DNA of 64,000 bases from Phalacrocorax aristotelis (Eukaryota > Chordata > Aves > Suliformes > Phalacrocoracidae), in contig NC_134311.1 of assembly GCF_949628215.1 (NCBI RefSeq), positions 19,592,582 through 19,656,581 on the forward strand. Direction: 5' to 3'. Below are positions 38,801-53,800 of the stretch, one piece after another (position 1 is the stretch's first letter; each line of letters opens with the position of its first letter). Made by a program: the position numbers and the translations under genes. The notes beneath the pieces were generated by a model. That model saw only the letters and a list, made by a program, of their open reading frames with translations. It did no database searches and was not told the DNA's origin.

Positions 38801-41800
38801 AATTAAGGAAGGAAAATGACAACAACCAGCACTATTCTTGTTACAATTTGTATACACTTGTACTAGGTATACACTTGACTCCAAAAGGATGCTAAAATTT
38901 TTTCCAAGCTGTTTACCTGAGGCTCTTAGCTGGCCAAGCAACTGTGTTCTCATTCCGACGATGATTTCCATTGTGGCTTGAGACAGGAAGTTCTTTTCAC
39001 AAAAGGCTCTCTCCCAGCCATCACTGCGCGCCTTCTGCCATGCCTGTAAAGAATATTTTTTTTACATTTGCTTATTAATTTGATTAGCTAAAATTTTTAA
39101 AATGCACTTTTTTAAAAAAAATTACATTCATGTCAATAAAACAAAGGCAAAAAATCATTCTGAAAGAATGAAAATGTATGAAACCAGGTTTTTTTTTTTT
39201 TCTGGTTAAGCGCTAGATTCAATTTACCCATTCCCTAAATTAACATAATGATCATTATGTTAAGTTAGTATAAGATCACCCTATTATTATGAAGATCATT
39301 ATGTTAAGAACATTAATTTAAGTGATCAGTATAGCAGGATATAAACTGGCACCTTGTTGGAACATTCAGAATTTAACCAGGTTTGAAAATATAAACAAAA
39401 AAATCTGACAACCCTCACAAATTTGTGAGTCCAATATACGGGAAATCCACTAGGCAAAAATAACATTTCTTCTGTAAGAACTTAATCACAGTCTATCATT
39501 CTACATCCGACTGGACTGATACATCATTTACTTTGATATGTGATCTATTGTGATTGTTACTCTTTCTGAAGATGAAATAATACCTGGAAAGCCCTGAGAA
39601 GTGCCATATGGTCACTAAACGTTCCTGCAGTAAAACGTTTTCTACACAGCATGGCTGCACGCTTTTGAGATGCCAGTGTAGGTAGGACAAAAGGGTCTCG
39701 ATATGCAAGAGTGCAAGCAATAGTAAGAATAGGATCCAGGCACTTCAGAACAACAGCACACACCACCATTTTACCAAGGTGTGGCTCTACTGGTAATTCA
39801 GTGAGATGATAGCCAAGTTCAGTAAGATCTTCCCAAGGGTCCATGGCATCTATTGTCTGTTTATAAAAAAGGGGGTGGGGAGGAAGAAAGTGGACAAAAT
39901 TAATTTACAGTAAAAGCAGAAAAGATGTAAACAGTTTCAGACAAGAATTTTAAGCACTCTCTTCCCTTAACAAGGAAAAATAAATCCATGCATACAAAAT
40001 GAAAACAGACCACACACAACTCAAAGCATCCTTATGTAACTAAACAACAGCCTCAGTAAAAACAAAACTCATTAAGATATGTTGCCACACCACAAATATA
40101 GAATCAAATACAATTTCCATCTAAATCTATTCCTTTACTGACCTTAAGCATTTGCACAGCATTTCTCACAATTACAGCTGGTGGAGGATCAGGAGCTTTT
40201 GTAAGAAAGTCAACAATTGGACAATTAAATGGAGCCAGAAGTTTTGTGTGCAAACAAAGCTCCTGCAAGTTAAAAAGCAAAAGAAAGATTGTTAAGATTC
40301 AGGTTGGTGTGGGGAACCAAACACTTTTTTGGAGTTCATGGTATGGTTTGTTGATAACACATTTTTCAAAAGGTAAAATTTCTAATTGAATGTGCACCTG
40401 AAGTGGCATTCTTAGAAGTTCTGGAGTCTGAAATTCCAACATATTCTGAAATCGAAGCCTGCTGAAGAGACGAAAACAGACTCCAGGCTGACAGCGCCCA
40501 GCCCTTGAAGATAAAATACGGGAAGTTGTTGAAAATTAGGATTTCTTTTTAAAAAACAAAACATACAACCAAAGAAAAAAATATACATGCGCGCGCGCAT
40601 ACACACGCACAAAAAAAAAAAAACTTAGAATGGAAATGAGAAGCAGGTCTAAGAGAAAGATAATTTTCCTAAGTGTTAAGTCCCACACATGAGGTGAGTT
40701 TTCCAGTACATGGATTATTTTTGATAGTATGGAAATTTGTTATTATAATTTCGCCCCAACACTGAAAATCTAGAGAAACAAAAATAAGGCTATCTAAAAA
40801 TAGATGTGGATTTTTTGCTAACCTAAGATCAATCCAAATCTCAACTGTCCTTTGCTGTAAGGACTATAAGTAGTAAACTTCATTTCTTCCTCTCCAAATC
40901 CCCCAAACAGTTGGAAGTTACTCTGGGAGTAAAAGGTAGAATGAAAACCAAACAAATTGTGAGTGAGGGGACAGAGATAGCAAATGCTCACATTCACGCT
41001 CAAATTCTTCCAGGTTAATACCAATATCATATCACCAAACATAGGCATTTGTTGCCACAAATCCTCTTAGCCCTCGCTCAGTGTTGGGAAGAATACGACA
41101 AAGGCCTATTAAGTCATAAATAGTTTGAAGAAGGTGAATAAGGAATCATGTGAAGGGGCATCAGTTAAAAACTAGCAATAGGCAGCCCTTTGCCCACAGA
41201 ATTTGTGAAACACCTTATTGGACACTGTGCCTGCTGGTGCTACATGGGAGAAAGAGGAAGAACATGTTCATAGCGGGTAAAACAATGTGGACCTAGCGTG
41301 AGCTTTGGGAAATTCCTGAGTGTCACCTTCCTACATCTTGGGGAAATGACTCCAAGGGAACACATGCTGACCCTTACTCTTCTGCTAAGAATTAGCATTA
41401 GCCATTGTCCAACAGGATACTGGACTAGGCTAGTAACATTACCCAGTGTGGCTGCTATTATGTTGTGTATTTATCCTTAACATACAGGATAGTGGCTAAC
41501 TGCAAAATAAAATTCAGTACGAAGCATGTATTACCTGCCTTTTCTCTGGATAGCACTGGCTTTTGAAATCCACACCATTTTTAGCATTGTAACACAGCTC
41601 AGTGCATCAAAAGACTTCTACAAAAGCAAAGCAAGGAACATAAAAACAAGATTGAATAGGGTACATGAAATAAAAGTAACTAATGATTTAGATCAACAGA
41701 AGTTCTCTAAAAAAAAAAAAAGCACCATCAGCTTCTGACACAAAGATATATTCTGGAGTATGTAGTTTCAAGTGAATTTATGGTATCTCCTTTGCAGGAT

Positions 41801-44800
41801 CCTTGTGCTACACAGTTTTCTAAACTAAAGCTTTCTAGTCAATATGTAATTATAAGTCAATAAAAGACATGGATTGTGTTTTGTGGTATCACCAAGCCAG
41901 CAAAAATATGTTACTTTGTGGAACACAGTTTTCCTCTTTGCCTCACTTTGCTGTATTTCATGCAAAATTAAAAAAAAAATTTATTACCATGAGAACTTCA
42001 GAAATTTAGTGTGCTTATCTCCTTTGAAATCCAATTTTATTTCCTAAGCCATATACAAGGTCTTAAACAGCCTCATTATGTTCTTTCACTTTTCTTGAGC
42101 AAGTATTTAAGGAATGGGCATTCAACACATCAAAAAGAGTGCTTAAAAACTTAACGGATTAGACTTGGGCTATATATGATAGTAGGTCAAAGGGAACTCC
42201 CAGTGTTCCCTAAATCTCAGGAAGATGGCAGTCTAAACTGATGGACTTGTTTTAAAAAATCAAACAGAAGTACTAAATTTAAAAAATGTATAGATATATC
42301 AATATATCAAGCTGCAACAGCTTTTACAGAGTTTTAAACAGCTAGCTATTTACAGTCATAAAACAAACAGATGTCAAAACTTCCCAGTGAGTTTTGTTGC
42401 TTGACACGCACTAGCTTTCAGCCCACTATAAAAAAAACCAGTTCTCCAAAATTTATGTATTATGTATTTTAAAATAACACTAGGAGGTTTACTTCCCAAA
42501 GGAAGTTTAAGCCAACCATACCTCTTTCATCTTGCCTGAGTCAATAACAAATACAACATCATTGACTGTTACACTGGTTTCTGCAATATTAGTAGAAAGA
42601 ATCTGCAATTAAAACAAAAAAACACAAACAAAAAACAACTATAGTAACTGTAAAAGCAAAGACAAAATAGGTTAATATAATATCTGACAAAGTCCTCTGA
42701 TACTTGCTATTTTGCGGACGCCTGAAGGTGGACTTTTAAGCACCTTCTTCTGATCCAAAGTCTGCATATTTGAATGAAGCATGAAAACTTGGTATCTAAG
42801 GCAAGACAAAGGGCACATTTTAAGGATCTTTAAAAGAAACAATAAAAAAAAAACCACCATAGGAACTTGAGGTTTTACCTGTTAGCATTATCAGCGAATC
42901 TCTTGTCATCAAAAAGGATACGGTCCCGCAGGCTAACTATCTCATCATATCCAGGAAGAAATACTAAAATCGCTCCTAAAAAAGAAGTTGGTTTGCAGAG
43001 TTAAAAGGAAAATTCACTTCACATATATGTCAGTACTGCATATACTAGCACTCGGAAGGTTCCACCTATCTGGTATTACTGAAAAAGAGCATAATTCATC
43101 AGAAGCTGAATCCACAGCAGTTGATTGGGAGTGTGTGTATATACCTACCAGCATCACAACTATGACAGATGTTATAAAGTACGTGCATAATCAGGTCCAG
43201 ATCCACCTTCTCATCATCAAAACTGTGATGATAAGCTTTCAACAGTTCTCTGTCCTCTGCACTAAGGTCACTACCACTTTTTTGGACCAGGGAACTTTCA
43301 TCTAGATTTCCAAATTCCACTGAAGCACTAAAATATACAAATACACAAACCAGAGTCAAGGTTGTTTTCTTTGGGTTTGCATTCAGCCATCAGTTCAAAT
43401 TTAGATCAAGACCAACAAGACTACTCAACTCAAATCTTAATTTTAAAGTGTAGCAGAACAGCATCTCCATAATACTATTACTGTCCACTGATTGAAGTGT
43501 TAACCCGGCAAAGCATGCAACTGCAATTTTTAGTGTTAACTTTATTATAATAATTCACTGAAACACAACCATAAGTAAATGTGACAGAACTCAAAGTATA
43601 GAGACACAATTTGTTTATCTGTTAAAGGAAAAATACTTAGAACCATAACAGTTGAACAGGTACTATACTAACAGAAACTACATTAATATTATAATAATAT
43701 AAGTCTCTACAATACTGAACTAAACTATGGTAACTGTAAGTTAATCAAAAAACAATTCTTGAATGGCCTAGTGTACCTGTTACTCCTATAAAGTTTCTTT
43801 AATATGTCTATCACGTATCAACAACATACAGATAAAGATACACAATAGATTTAGTTCCAAAATAATCATCTGAAATGAAAATGGTACACGGTATAGAATC
43901 AGCACCTCCTCTGATTATTTCTTTAAGTTACTATAATCACATCCTGCCTAGATATATAATCATGATAGGAATGTCCATATCAAGATGATAAGTGGCCGTA
44001 ATATAAAAGAAGGCCTACACCACTAGAACTGTATTTATCCTAGGATAAATACAAACATAATCACCATGATACTGAATAACTATTTTTTTAAAATATTCCT
44101 ATTCTCAAATAAATCTTGCTATTGGGGCCACATTTTAAAGCACAAAAAGCTAAAAACAGTTCTGATTAGAAGACGACAAAACATACATTTCCCTTCACAT
44201 TATACAACTGTTTCTGCAAATCAGTTATAGTTTACCTGTACGACTCCAACACGTCAACCACCTCTGTCTGTCCAAAGTGCTTAGCCCAGTCCAAAGCTGT
44301 CCTGAAAGAGTTGCATAAAAATTTTTATTAGTTTCTCACTTCAAAAGATACACACAAATAGCAGGTTACACGGAGACAGCTGACACCATACTTTTCTATC
44401 AATTTCTGAATTACTGTTTAATTAGTGCTGTTATTGTTGGATCTGCAATTTCCCATTTTAAAGTGAATAAGCAGGTGTAACTGCGGTATGATTTTTAGAT
44501 AACTGCAATTCTTTACGAAGAAAGAATCCCATTTTTACACAGAAGTACATGCAAGCATGAAGAAGAAAATCAGAAGAATGTGCCATTCCTTCAAAAACCA
44601 CACACTAATGCGCAGAGATAAGCCACACTTTTTTGCAGTACCCTTTACTAGCTCCTTTAAATCATCCCAAAGTGTCACGCCCCAGATGTTTTTCGCCAAA
44701 ATGTGTGAAAACATTGGGTTTTTTGATGTCTTACAGAAGCTGCCGTCCTCAAAATGCAGTTCACTCTGTCTTCCTTTTCAACTGCATTCCTTCTCAAGTT

Positions 44801-47800
44801 CTTCAAGTGGTAGTACCAAATATCAGACCCCTGGAATCCTAATTCTTATATTTCCATATTACAATTATTTACTATAGTTCCCTGTTTATATGGAGACACA
44901 ATTCATGGCCACAAAAATCTGAATATGTACAGATTCACAAATATCTTTAGATGATACTACCTATTTACAGATATAAGACAGTAAAGATCTTTGCAGCATG
45001 TACTATTTTTAAATCCAATCTAGGTTATTCTCTTAAAATAAGAATCACCAAACATTTTGGGTCTAATTCAATCAACGCAATGAGAAAGATTCCAATTTTT
45101 CTTCTAACCAGTGTGTTAAATCAGACTTACTGAAGCCAAGTGAATATAACCCATATTCAAAACTTTAATTAAGAATTCAATTTAAAATTTACAGAAGACA
45201 ATGTCATAAACAGAAGTTAGAAATTGTTTAGGCTGTCAAAACCTATTAGTGCTTACAGTAGCTTGATAAATTAGCAAATTAGTTTAGATGTTACAGAAAT
45301 TTCGTTCTCATTTGTATATTGACAAATAAATCTCTCTTTCAGCTTATCTGTTTGTTTTTACCAGCCATTGGATGATTTGCAGTGGATACTTGCTCCCATA
45401 CTGATCAGTTGTTCTACTTGACTCAAAAAGCCTCTGCCTGAAGCAATCATTAGTGCAGTCGCACTGGTTTCACTATGCCTATAATCAACTGAGAAGTAAA
45501 AAAACAAATCAGCAAAACCAATACAAATGTTGTTGAATGTTTTTATCTAAATGTAGTATGAATATGACTTTCAAAACCCAGCCCAAAGAGAATCTGTTTC
45601 CTCACTACATCCCACCAGTCAGTTCATGTGAATTTAACACTATTTTGGAAACATAACATCTGTCAATACTCCAAAATAATTACAACCACAAATCACCACA
45701 AAAATTGTTAATTCTGCTAACCCTATTCACTTTTTCACACATCACAATTCAAAGGTAACAGCATTTGAAATTGGAGATAAAATAGCCACAGAAAGTCAAG
45801 TAATTTTGTGCTTGCTTTTTCGTATGAAATAAGATGAGAAACTTACCACTGACATTTTCAGTTAAAATGAGATGGAACACCTGAGCAAAGGAATCAATAT
45901 CTTTATGCAACCAGATGTCAGAAAGGCAAGAATCCATTTCTTTTATTAGCCATGGTTCAAGGCTATTCACATCTTTTTCAGTCTGAAGAGAAAAAACAGT
46001 ATTGAAAGATGAATCACTTCAGAGTTGTCTTTATTCTCACTTATTAGCCTCAAAGAATTTGAACAGTTAGTTTTCCAAGTAACAACCAGAAATGCAGCAT
46101 TCAGATATCACTTAAAGCATTTATTGTATCATATGCAAGTACTTTAAACAATGACAGTCTAGCCACTTGATCTAAACAAAAGTTATGTACAACCATCACA
46201 ACTGAAAAGCATGCTAGTAAAAAATAATCTTTTAAAATAGGTCAATATCCTTCTAGAAAGAAACTCTATAGGAGTAATACTTTTAGAAACACTTTTTAAA
46301 GGGGTAGAATAATATAACACAGATTTCAACATCTCTTCCAACAAAACTAAAACCTTACCAGTTGATTAAATACCACATCACCACCACCATCCAACAGATT
46401 ATACTCTTCTGTTGCCCTTGGGACAGATCTTTGCTTCTGAGATTCCAGTTTGCTATTATTTTCTCGAGTAGAACACCACTCAGTAAGAGTGTTTTGCTGT
46501 TTTTCTTCTAGAATGCATAAAGTATTTCCAAGAAAAGTTTTACATTCATCTTAATTATTCATTATTTTCAGTTAGAAAAAATAGTTATTAAGTCAAAGCT
46601 TTACCTATTCAATCTCTTTTATTTAATCTAGAACATTGTTACCAGCCCAATATAAATTCCATGATTAAGGGCACCAAAGTGCACCACTGCAAACATCTGC
46701 TATAAGAACAAGGTAAAAAAAAATAGCATTTGGGTACTTAACCCCCTAAGACTCCAGTATCCCAACTTACTGCATTCAAATGAGGTTCCTAAATAAATAC
46801 TTTTTACACAATTCTCAGTCCAGATATTTCTCCAGAAGTTAAATACCAAAGAGAAGTGATATCGTTCCTGCATGTAACAACTTTTTTTTGTGTACAGGTA
46901 GAAGAAACAGTAGAAGACATCAGTGCCTTAAGTTAACTTTTCTCTCCACAGTGATCAGAGCTAGGCACCACAATAAACATACAGTTAGGATTGTATGTTA
47001 TAGCTTTGGTTTTTGTCTTCTTTTTTTTTTTTTAAATTTTATTTTTCAAATACATACTAGAATGATTACTTTCATTTGTCAGGAAAAATCCTCAAATAAT
47101 ATATATACCTCATTAATCAATTGAAAAACAACTATATTAAGTTCAAGTGTGTTAACGCTTCTGGGATATATGTAGTAAATACGTCCATGTCTGAAGAATA
47201 CGATGACTGTTACTAACAGGAACCAATTCTGTTCAATATGTAAAAAATCCTGCTAACAGCTGCACTTTAAATTGTACGCAAAAGTCAGCATGTAGCATCT
47301 TCTGCTTCTATAGTTTTCATGTGGGCAAAGCCCCTAGTTATATGCAATTCTACTCCATAATAAGGAAAAATATAACATTTGTCAACTGAAAGCAAAAAGA
47401 ATGCAACCATTGCAAGAAAGTGAAAATATTTTTTTTAAAGTTCCATGGTCTACTTCAATACTGTAAACACTGAGAGCTTAAAGATACTTGTCCATCTACT
47501 CAAATCTCATTTAATATTCTGGCTTTGGAATTTTAACAGAGAATCATCCTATTTAGCTGTTCAATTTATCACTGAGACTCACTGCCAACCCTAAAAATTA
47601 AGAAGTCCACCAACCTCGCTGCTTCTCCTTTTTGTACTTTACCATCTCTTTGTTTGTATAACCAGTGCTTCGTAAAATGTCCTCCAAAAACACCTCTTTA
47701 ACTTCAAAAGGTCTTCCTTGAACTGAAAGTATAAATAATTTATAAAATATTAGATATTCCCTAGCATCTTTTATAATCTTAGTTTTAAAAAAGCGTTTTT

Positions 47801-50800
47801 GTAGACACAAAAAGTAAATTAAACATTATTTGGGCCTGTTTTAAGGAATTATTACCTTCCTTGAAATGTCTTGTAAGAGTATCTTCACTGGATTTTATTA
47901 AGATTACTGGGCCATAAAACAAAACATTTCAAAAGGAAAATGCCAGCTGGGTACCTTTTTCTCATTATCCTCTTCAATTCTACTGAGTGTTATAGATGCT
48001 CATAAGATTGGCAGTTATTAATTTCAATTTTATCAAAATGAGAAAAAGAAAATAACCATTTTTGTTTATAGTTACAAAAAAGAATTCAGTGTTTAAGACT
48101 GCCACCTGGATTACAAAATATTACAGCAACTAATACAACTTTAGTGCAAGATCCCACAGACAGATTGCTACCTTTGTATTAAACTACATTTTAAATGAGA
48201 AGTACATGAGGAGATGGAGTTCTCTTGATTTCCTCAATCACTTCAGCCAAATTTGGCTTTCTTTACTGAATACTTCCTGATAAATGAGACATTCCAATGG
48301 TCTTTATCTCCTAATAACTGACCCTGATTGCTTTTTCAATATCACTGTTTTCTAGACCTTATTTATGGACGTTAAAGGATTCTTTTTCACAGGAAGAATT
48401 AAAATGTCTAGATTTTAATTTCTGGTCCCTTAGCAGACATTTGCCATAGCCGAGTTTAAAACACCTAGGACTTTTCTTCAGAAAAAACAAGCTACAATTC
48501 AGTTTCAGAAGCTGTCACAGAGCAAGACTTCCAACACTCATCACAAACTCTGTGTGCTACACTAACCCACAACTACAAAACGCTGGTTTCCGTGGTCACG
48601 ATTTTGTCAGCTATACTGTTAAAGGAGATTCAATTCTTTCTCACGTGATTAACAGACGAAGTATCTAAACCCTCTTCTTTTAATTCTTAAATTCTCAAAA
48701 CTGGAAAAAGGGAAGTGTCTTTTCAGTTGTGATTAGCCTATGAAGACTAATATGTGATAACAGTATAACAATTGAGGTAAACTGGAGAAAGAGACTGTCA
48801 GCAGAATTTCCTGAATAAACATATTGGTCTAAACGAACAGGAAGCTACAAGAAGAGTAAACTGGAAAGCCACACAACAATTATAACTGAGATTTCCCCTC
48901 TCTAAAAAAAACTTCGGAGAACACTGAAATCATGTATAGTTTCCAGATTCCTTCCTCCAACAATTTGCAAGCCTTATTTTACTAGGCAGAAATTCAGAAC
49001 TGGGAACTAAACACTTGTATCTATTAAAAAAAAAAAAAAAAGAAAGAAAATACTTATTTTTCAGAAACATTCACTGAAATAAACCTTTGATTTGTAGAGA
49101 AGATTCTAAATAAAGTGATCCTACCCATGTCCAGGGACTGTCAAGCTTCTTAAAAAAGGCTGATATATAGACAGTCTACTTGACTGTTTTAGAAAGAGAG
49201 CATTTCTCCTGAATCTCTTAAATGCTTTTTTCAAAACACAATGTACTTAGACATCATTGTTGAAAAAAGAAGAGGACTGCAAGGTGCCAGAGGTCGCCCA
49301 TGCAGAAAACTTGCAAGCCAGGAGGGCGAAGAGGGGGGCGGGAGGAGGCACGGAGGGAAGCATCTTCTCCCACACATTGCTGTTTTGTTTCCACTAGAAA
49401 TCAACGGAATGAAATTAAACAGCAATAATGATAACTTTTCTTTGCATTTGAATGTAATCTAACTGCAGATTATTGAGTCTGAACATAAACTGATATAAAT
49501 TGCCATGTCTTTTCTCAGTGTTTACCTTGATTAACAGCTAATAATTTCCTTTAGAATAAATAATGTGATTAAAGCATGAAGTACCAAGGACTGTATTTCT
49601 GAAGTGACCAGGTGCAGTTATCTGTGTTTTGTCCAGTAACCAGTAGCAATCTCTGTGAGGCCTGAAGAACTATAATCCACTGGAATGAATTGATGTGTTA
49701 CACTGTTGTAGACCCTAGGGTCTGTATCACCATGGGAATCAGCACTTTAAGAACCTTTTTCTGCTTCTTGAATTGAGCATAGTTGGGGCCAGGACATCCC
49801 TGAACTTAAAGAACTCCCTGGGATAAAAACACTTCACTCTGAAGTAGGTGCAAATAGTTAAGAAACAAGAAAAAATGAACAAAGAACAAGCACTGCTGTA
49901 ACTCTCAGTGTATTTATCATGTTCCCTTACTCAGAATGGTTTGCTACAGTTTAATAAGATCTTATTAAGTCCTAAGGCAGGTATACTCAGATTTAAGAGT
50001 TCACATAAATACTTACTGTGTATTACTGGGCAAGTTCCAAAATACCTAATAAATAGATTTGCATCTAAAGCAGCACTAGAAATAATTAGTTTTAAATTCA
50101 TCTGCCTTTGTAACACATCTCTCAGCTTTATTAACAAGAAGTCACTGAATCTATCCCTCTCATGTACTTCATCCTATAACAAAAGGAAAAAAAAAAAAAC
50201 AAAAAACAGATAAACATCACAGATCCAAGATTACAACCTTTCACAAATATGCACTTTTTAAAAAACTAATATATGTAGTTTGCTGGTACATTACGGATCC
50301 ATTACAATGTGTAAGCCTAGTTTAAGTCAGGATTTCTTTTGAAACTATCCAAAAGTCAAAAAATATTTCAAAAGTTTTATAAAGAGAGCAGACTGCACTG
50401 TTAATGCATAAGCCACACATACATTCATTTCAGAGGTTAAAGTGAACTTCTGAAACTTTAATTCTTGTGTTAGAATCTCGTTTTCAGGATAATGACACTA
50501 ACTGCAAATCCTACAGATCTTATTTTAATAAATTCTTACTTCACAGTTGATGAAAATTTAAAGAAATATATGACAAAACATAATCAGAAAAGTTAGACTG
50601 CTTAGACCCATTAAGGCATGCACAGAGTTTATCATCAATTAAGGCACATGACTGATTAATCAACTTTGTTGGTGTGTGCTTTTGTTTTATTTTATATTAT
50701 GAACTTATGAAGCTGGGACCCAAATACAACATTTTAGGCTGAAGTCAAGAATGTATAAAACATTCTTACGCTTTTTTTTGCATTTTGATAAACAGGCAGG

Positions 50801-53800
50801 CACCTAAAATTATCATTAATTTTTCTGTTTTCAGCAGTGGAGAAAATATTGAGGTAAACATTCTGGTTCCACTGACCTTTCAAACTCCACAGTACGAATA
50901 TTCACATAATCATAAATGAACGCATTTAAATACGTTCTTGAAAATTAAACTACTCATTATCTTGAAAACATATGGGCAAACAAATGGACTGCAAACCTGG
51001 TATCGCTAAAACAAGTACGTAATACAAGAAATTCTGACACACTCACACTCAACCATATCTACGTCAACCTCCCGAAGGCTTTTCTGCTTTCTACAGAGGA
51101 AGTTCAGAAAAAATTAATTATTGCCACGAACCTAAAATAAGATACTTTAAAAAAAAGTACATGCCACAACACTCAATAAGTCTTTAACATTCAGGTTCTA
51201 ACAAAACAAAAACACCTTAAGTGCTTAGCAGATTAATAAGAAAACCAGTATTTCAGCTTCCAATTAACAAGTAATACATACTGCTCCACCTCACGTGAAA
51301 TACAATAAAATTCTTACCACAATAACATGTGTCACAGTTGATAGAGTGCTGTCTCCTGCCATTAGCGTCCGAAGCAGTATGCCATTAGTGCAAAATGTTA
51401 ACAGTGTCTTAGGAGAAACCCTATTGAACAGTTCAATAAGATACTTCAGGTTTTTGCACCATTTGAATGCTGCTAGCTTTCCACTACTTACTGAAAATGA
51501 AAGGATTGAACAGCTGCTCACCAGAAGTGGAATTAGGTTATAGTTCTCTCAGCAAAGAATTTATGCATACTATTTGCTTCTAAATTATGCCTGTTCCCAG
51601 AGAGTTCCCAGAGGAATCTTAGTGCTTATGCTCCAAAACCTCAGACTTTTTATTATTTACCTATATCTATTAGATTATTATATAAATACACTATGGATTG
51701 CATAGACCTAGATTTATGTATGTAATTATAGACTATTTCTATAGATGAATCTCACTCTGTGAGATTCAAATTTACACATATAAATAAGCAAGTGAAAAAG
51801 AAACTTGAGAATGTCTCCGTGTTGTTCATTTTACTGGAAAATTCAGTGTGGACTGCTTTGGAAAAACAGGTTCCAATTCTTCAGCACATGCTTGGATACA
51901 GTCTTTGTATTTGCCTGTACATGGTGTATTGACCCTGGCTGGAAACCAGGTGCCCACCAAAGCTGCTCTATCATCCCCCTCCTCAACCAGACAGGGGAGG
52001 AGAAAACAATGAAAAGCTTGTTGGTAAAGATAAGGAGAGAGAGAGATCACTCACCAATTACCATCATAGGCAAAACAGACTCACCTTGGGTAAATTAGTT
52101 TAATTTGTTACCAATCAAATCAGAGTAGGATAATGAGAAAATAAAACCAACATCTTAAAACACCTTCCCCCCACCCCTCCCTTCTTCTCAGGCTCAACTT
52201 CACTCTCAATTTTCTCTACCTCCTCCCCTCCAGCAGTGCAGGGGGATGGGGAATGGGGGTTGGGGTCAGTTCATCACATGTTGCCTCTGCTGCCCCTTCC
52301 TCCTCAGGGGCAGGACTCTTCACACTCTTCTGCTCCAGCGTGGGGTCCCTCCCATGGGAGACAGTCCTCCATGAACTTCTCCAACGTGGGTCCTTCTCAT
52401 GGGCTACAGTTATTCATGAACCGTTCCAATGTGGGCTCCTCTCTCCATGGGGGCACGGGCCCTGCCAGGAGCCTGCTTCCCACAGGTTCCCACAGCACCG
52501 GGTCACAGGCTCCTTCGGGCATCCACCGGCTCTGGCATGGTGTCCTCCACGGGCTGCAGGTAGATATCTGCTCCACCGTTAACCTCCATGGGCTGCAGGG
52601 GCACAGCTTGCCATCATGGTCTTCACCACAGGCAGCAAAGGAATCTCTGCTCCAGCACCTGGAGCACCTCCTTGCCCTCCTTCTTCACTGACCTTGGTGT
52701 CTGCAGAGCTGTTCCTCTCACATATTCTCACTTGACTCTTCTGGAGGCAATTGCTGTTTGCAAAGGTTTTTTTTTTCCCCCCCTCTTAAACATGTTATCC
52801 CAGAGGCGCTACTACCATCACAGATGGGCTCAGGCTTGGCCAGCAGCATGCCTACCTTGGAGCTGGTTCATGTTGGCTCTATCAGACATAGATGGAGCTT
52901 CTAGCAGCTTCTCACAGAAGCCGCCCCTGTATCCCCCCCAATACCAAAACATTGCCAGGCAAACCCAATATACTATACTTGACTGAATCACAAAGAAATC
53001 AGGTGACCTTTTTCAAATGCTTTAATTTTTGTCTTCAAGAATTTAAAAATCTTTTTTAAAGTTACTATTCTAGTACCTGTGGCAAAGTTAGCTGTGCAAG
53101 CAAAAACAGCGATTGCCACTACTTCCTCCAGCACTGCCACCTTAAGCACTGAAAAGCTCCTTTGTATCATACTCTACAGTTGTCTTCTGGAAGACATGAG
53201 CTCCTTAGTTATCATATGCATATTTCCTTCTAAGTTTGGAATTCGTCCCTCCTTTCAAAAATCCTCCTGCATATTAAATTCAAGGAACACATCAAGTGGA
53301 AATGCTTTACTTTTCTCATCTCTACTCTTCCCTCTTCTTCAGCAGCCTTCTAGAAATCATTGCTGTCTAATAGTTAATAAAACTTAAAAAATTAAACTCC
53401 TCTCTTAATACAAACATCTCCACTTCACATCCTTTTTGCCCAGAGTTGGAAATATTGCCATTCTCCCTTCTGCTCTTTCTCTTGAGTGAATCTATTGATT
53501 CTTTTAAAGCAGGATTTTCTGCAACACTTCCAGTAATTCATCCATTTTGATCTACGCTTTTTCTTCTTCAGCCAGAATAGTACTTCCACATATTAATCAT
53601 CACCTTATTTGCAATTCATCTTTACTAGCTCTTTTAATTCCTTAATGCCCTTGTGAGCTTTTGTACACATATTCAAATTCTTTATCTTGGTTTTGTTGTT
53701 CAAGTGCATTCATTTTCATTAGCTATGTCACATCTTCATCCATATAAGCAACATAACCAGCTTTATCTTTTGCCATCTTCTCACTCATATCCCAACTGCT

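Noticed and set aside
52236-52986. Plus-strand frames of 109-151 codons
   Set aside because: They are antisense to a GC-rich part of the intronic LTR and carry no motif.
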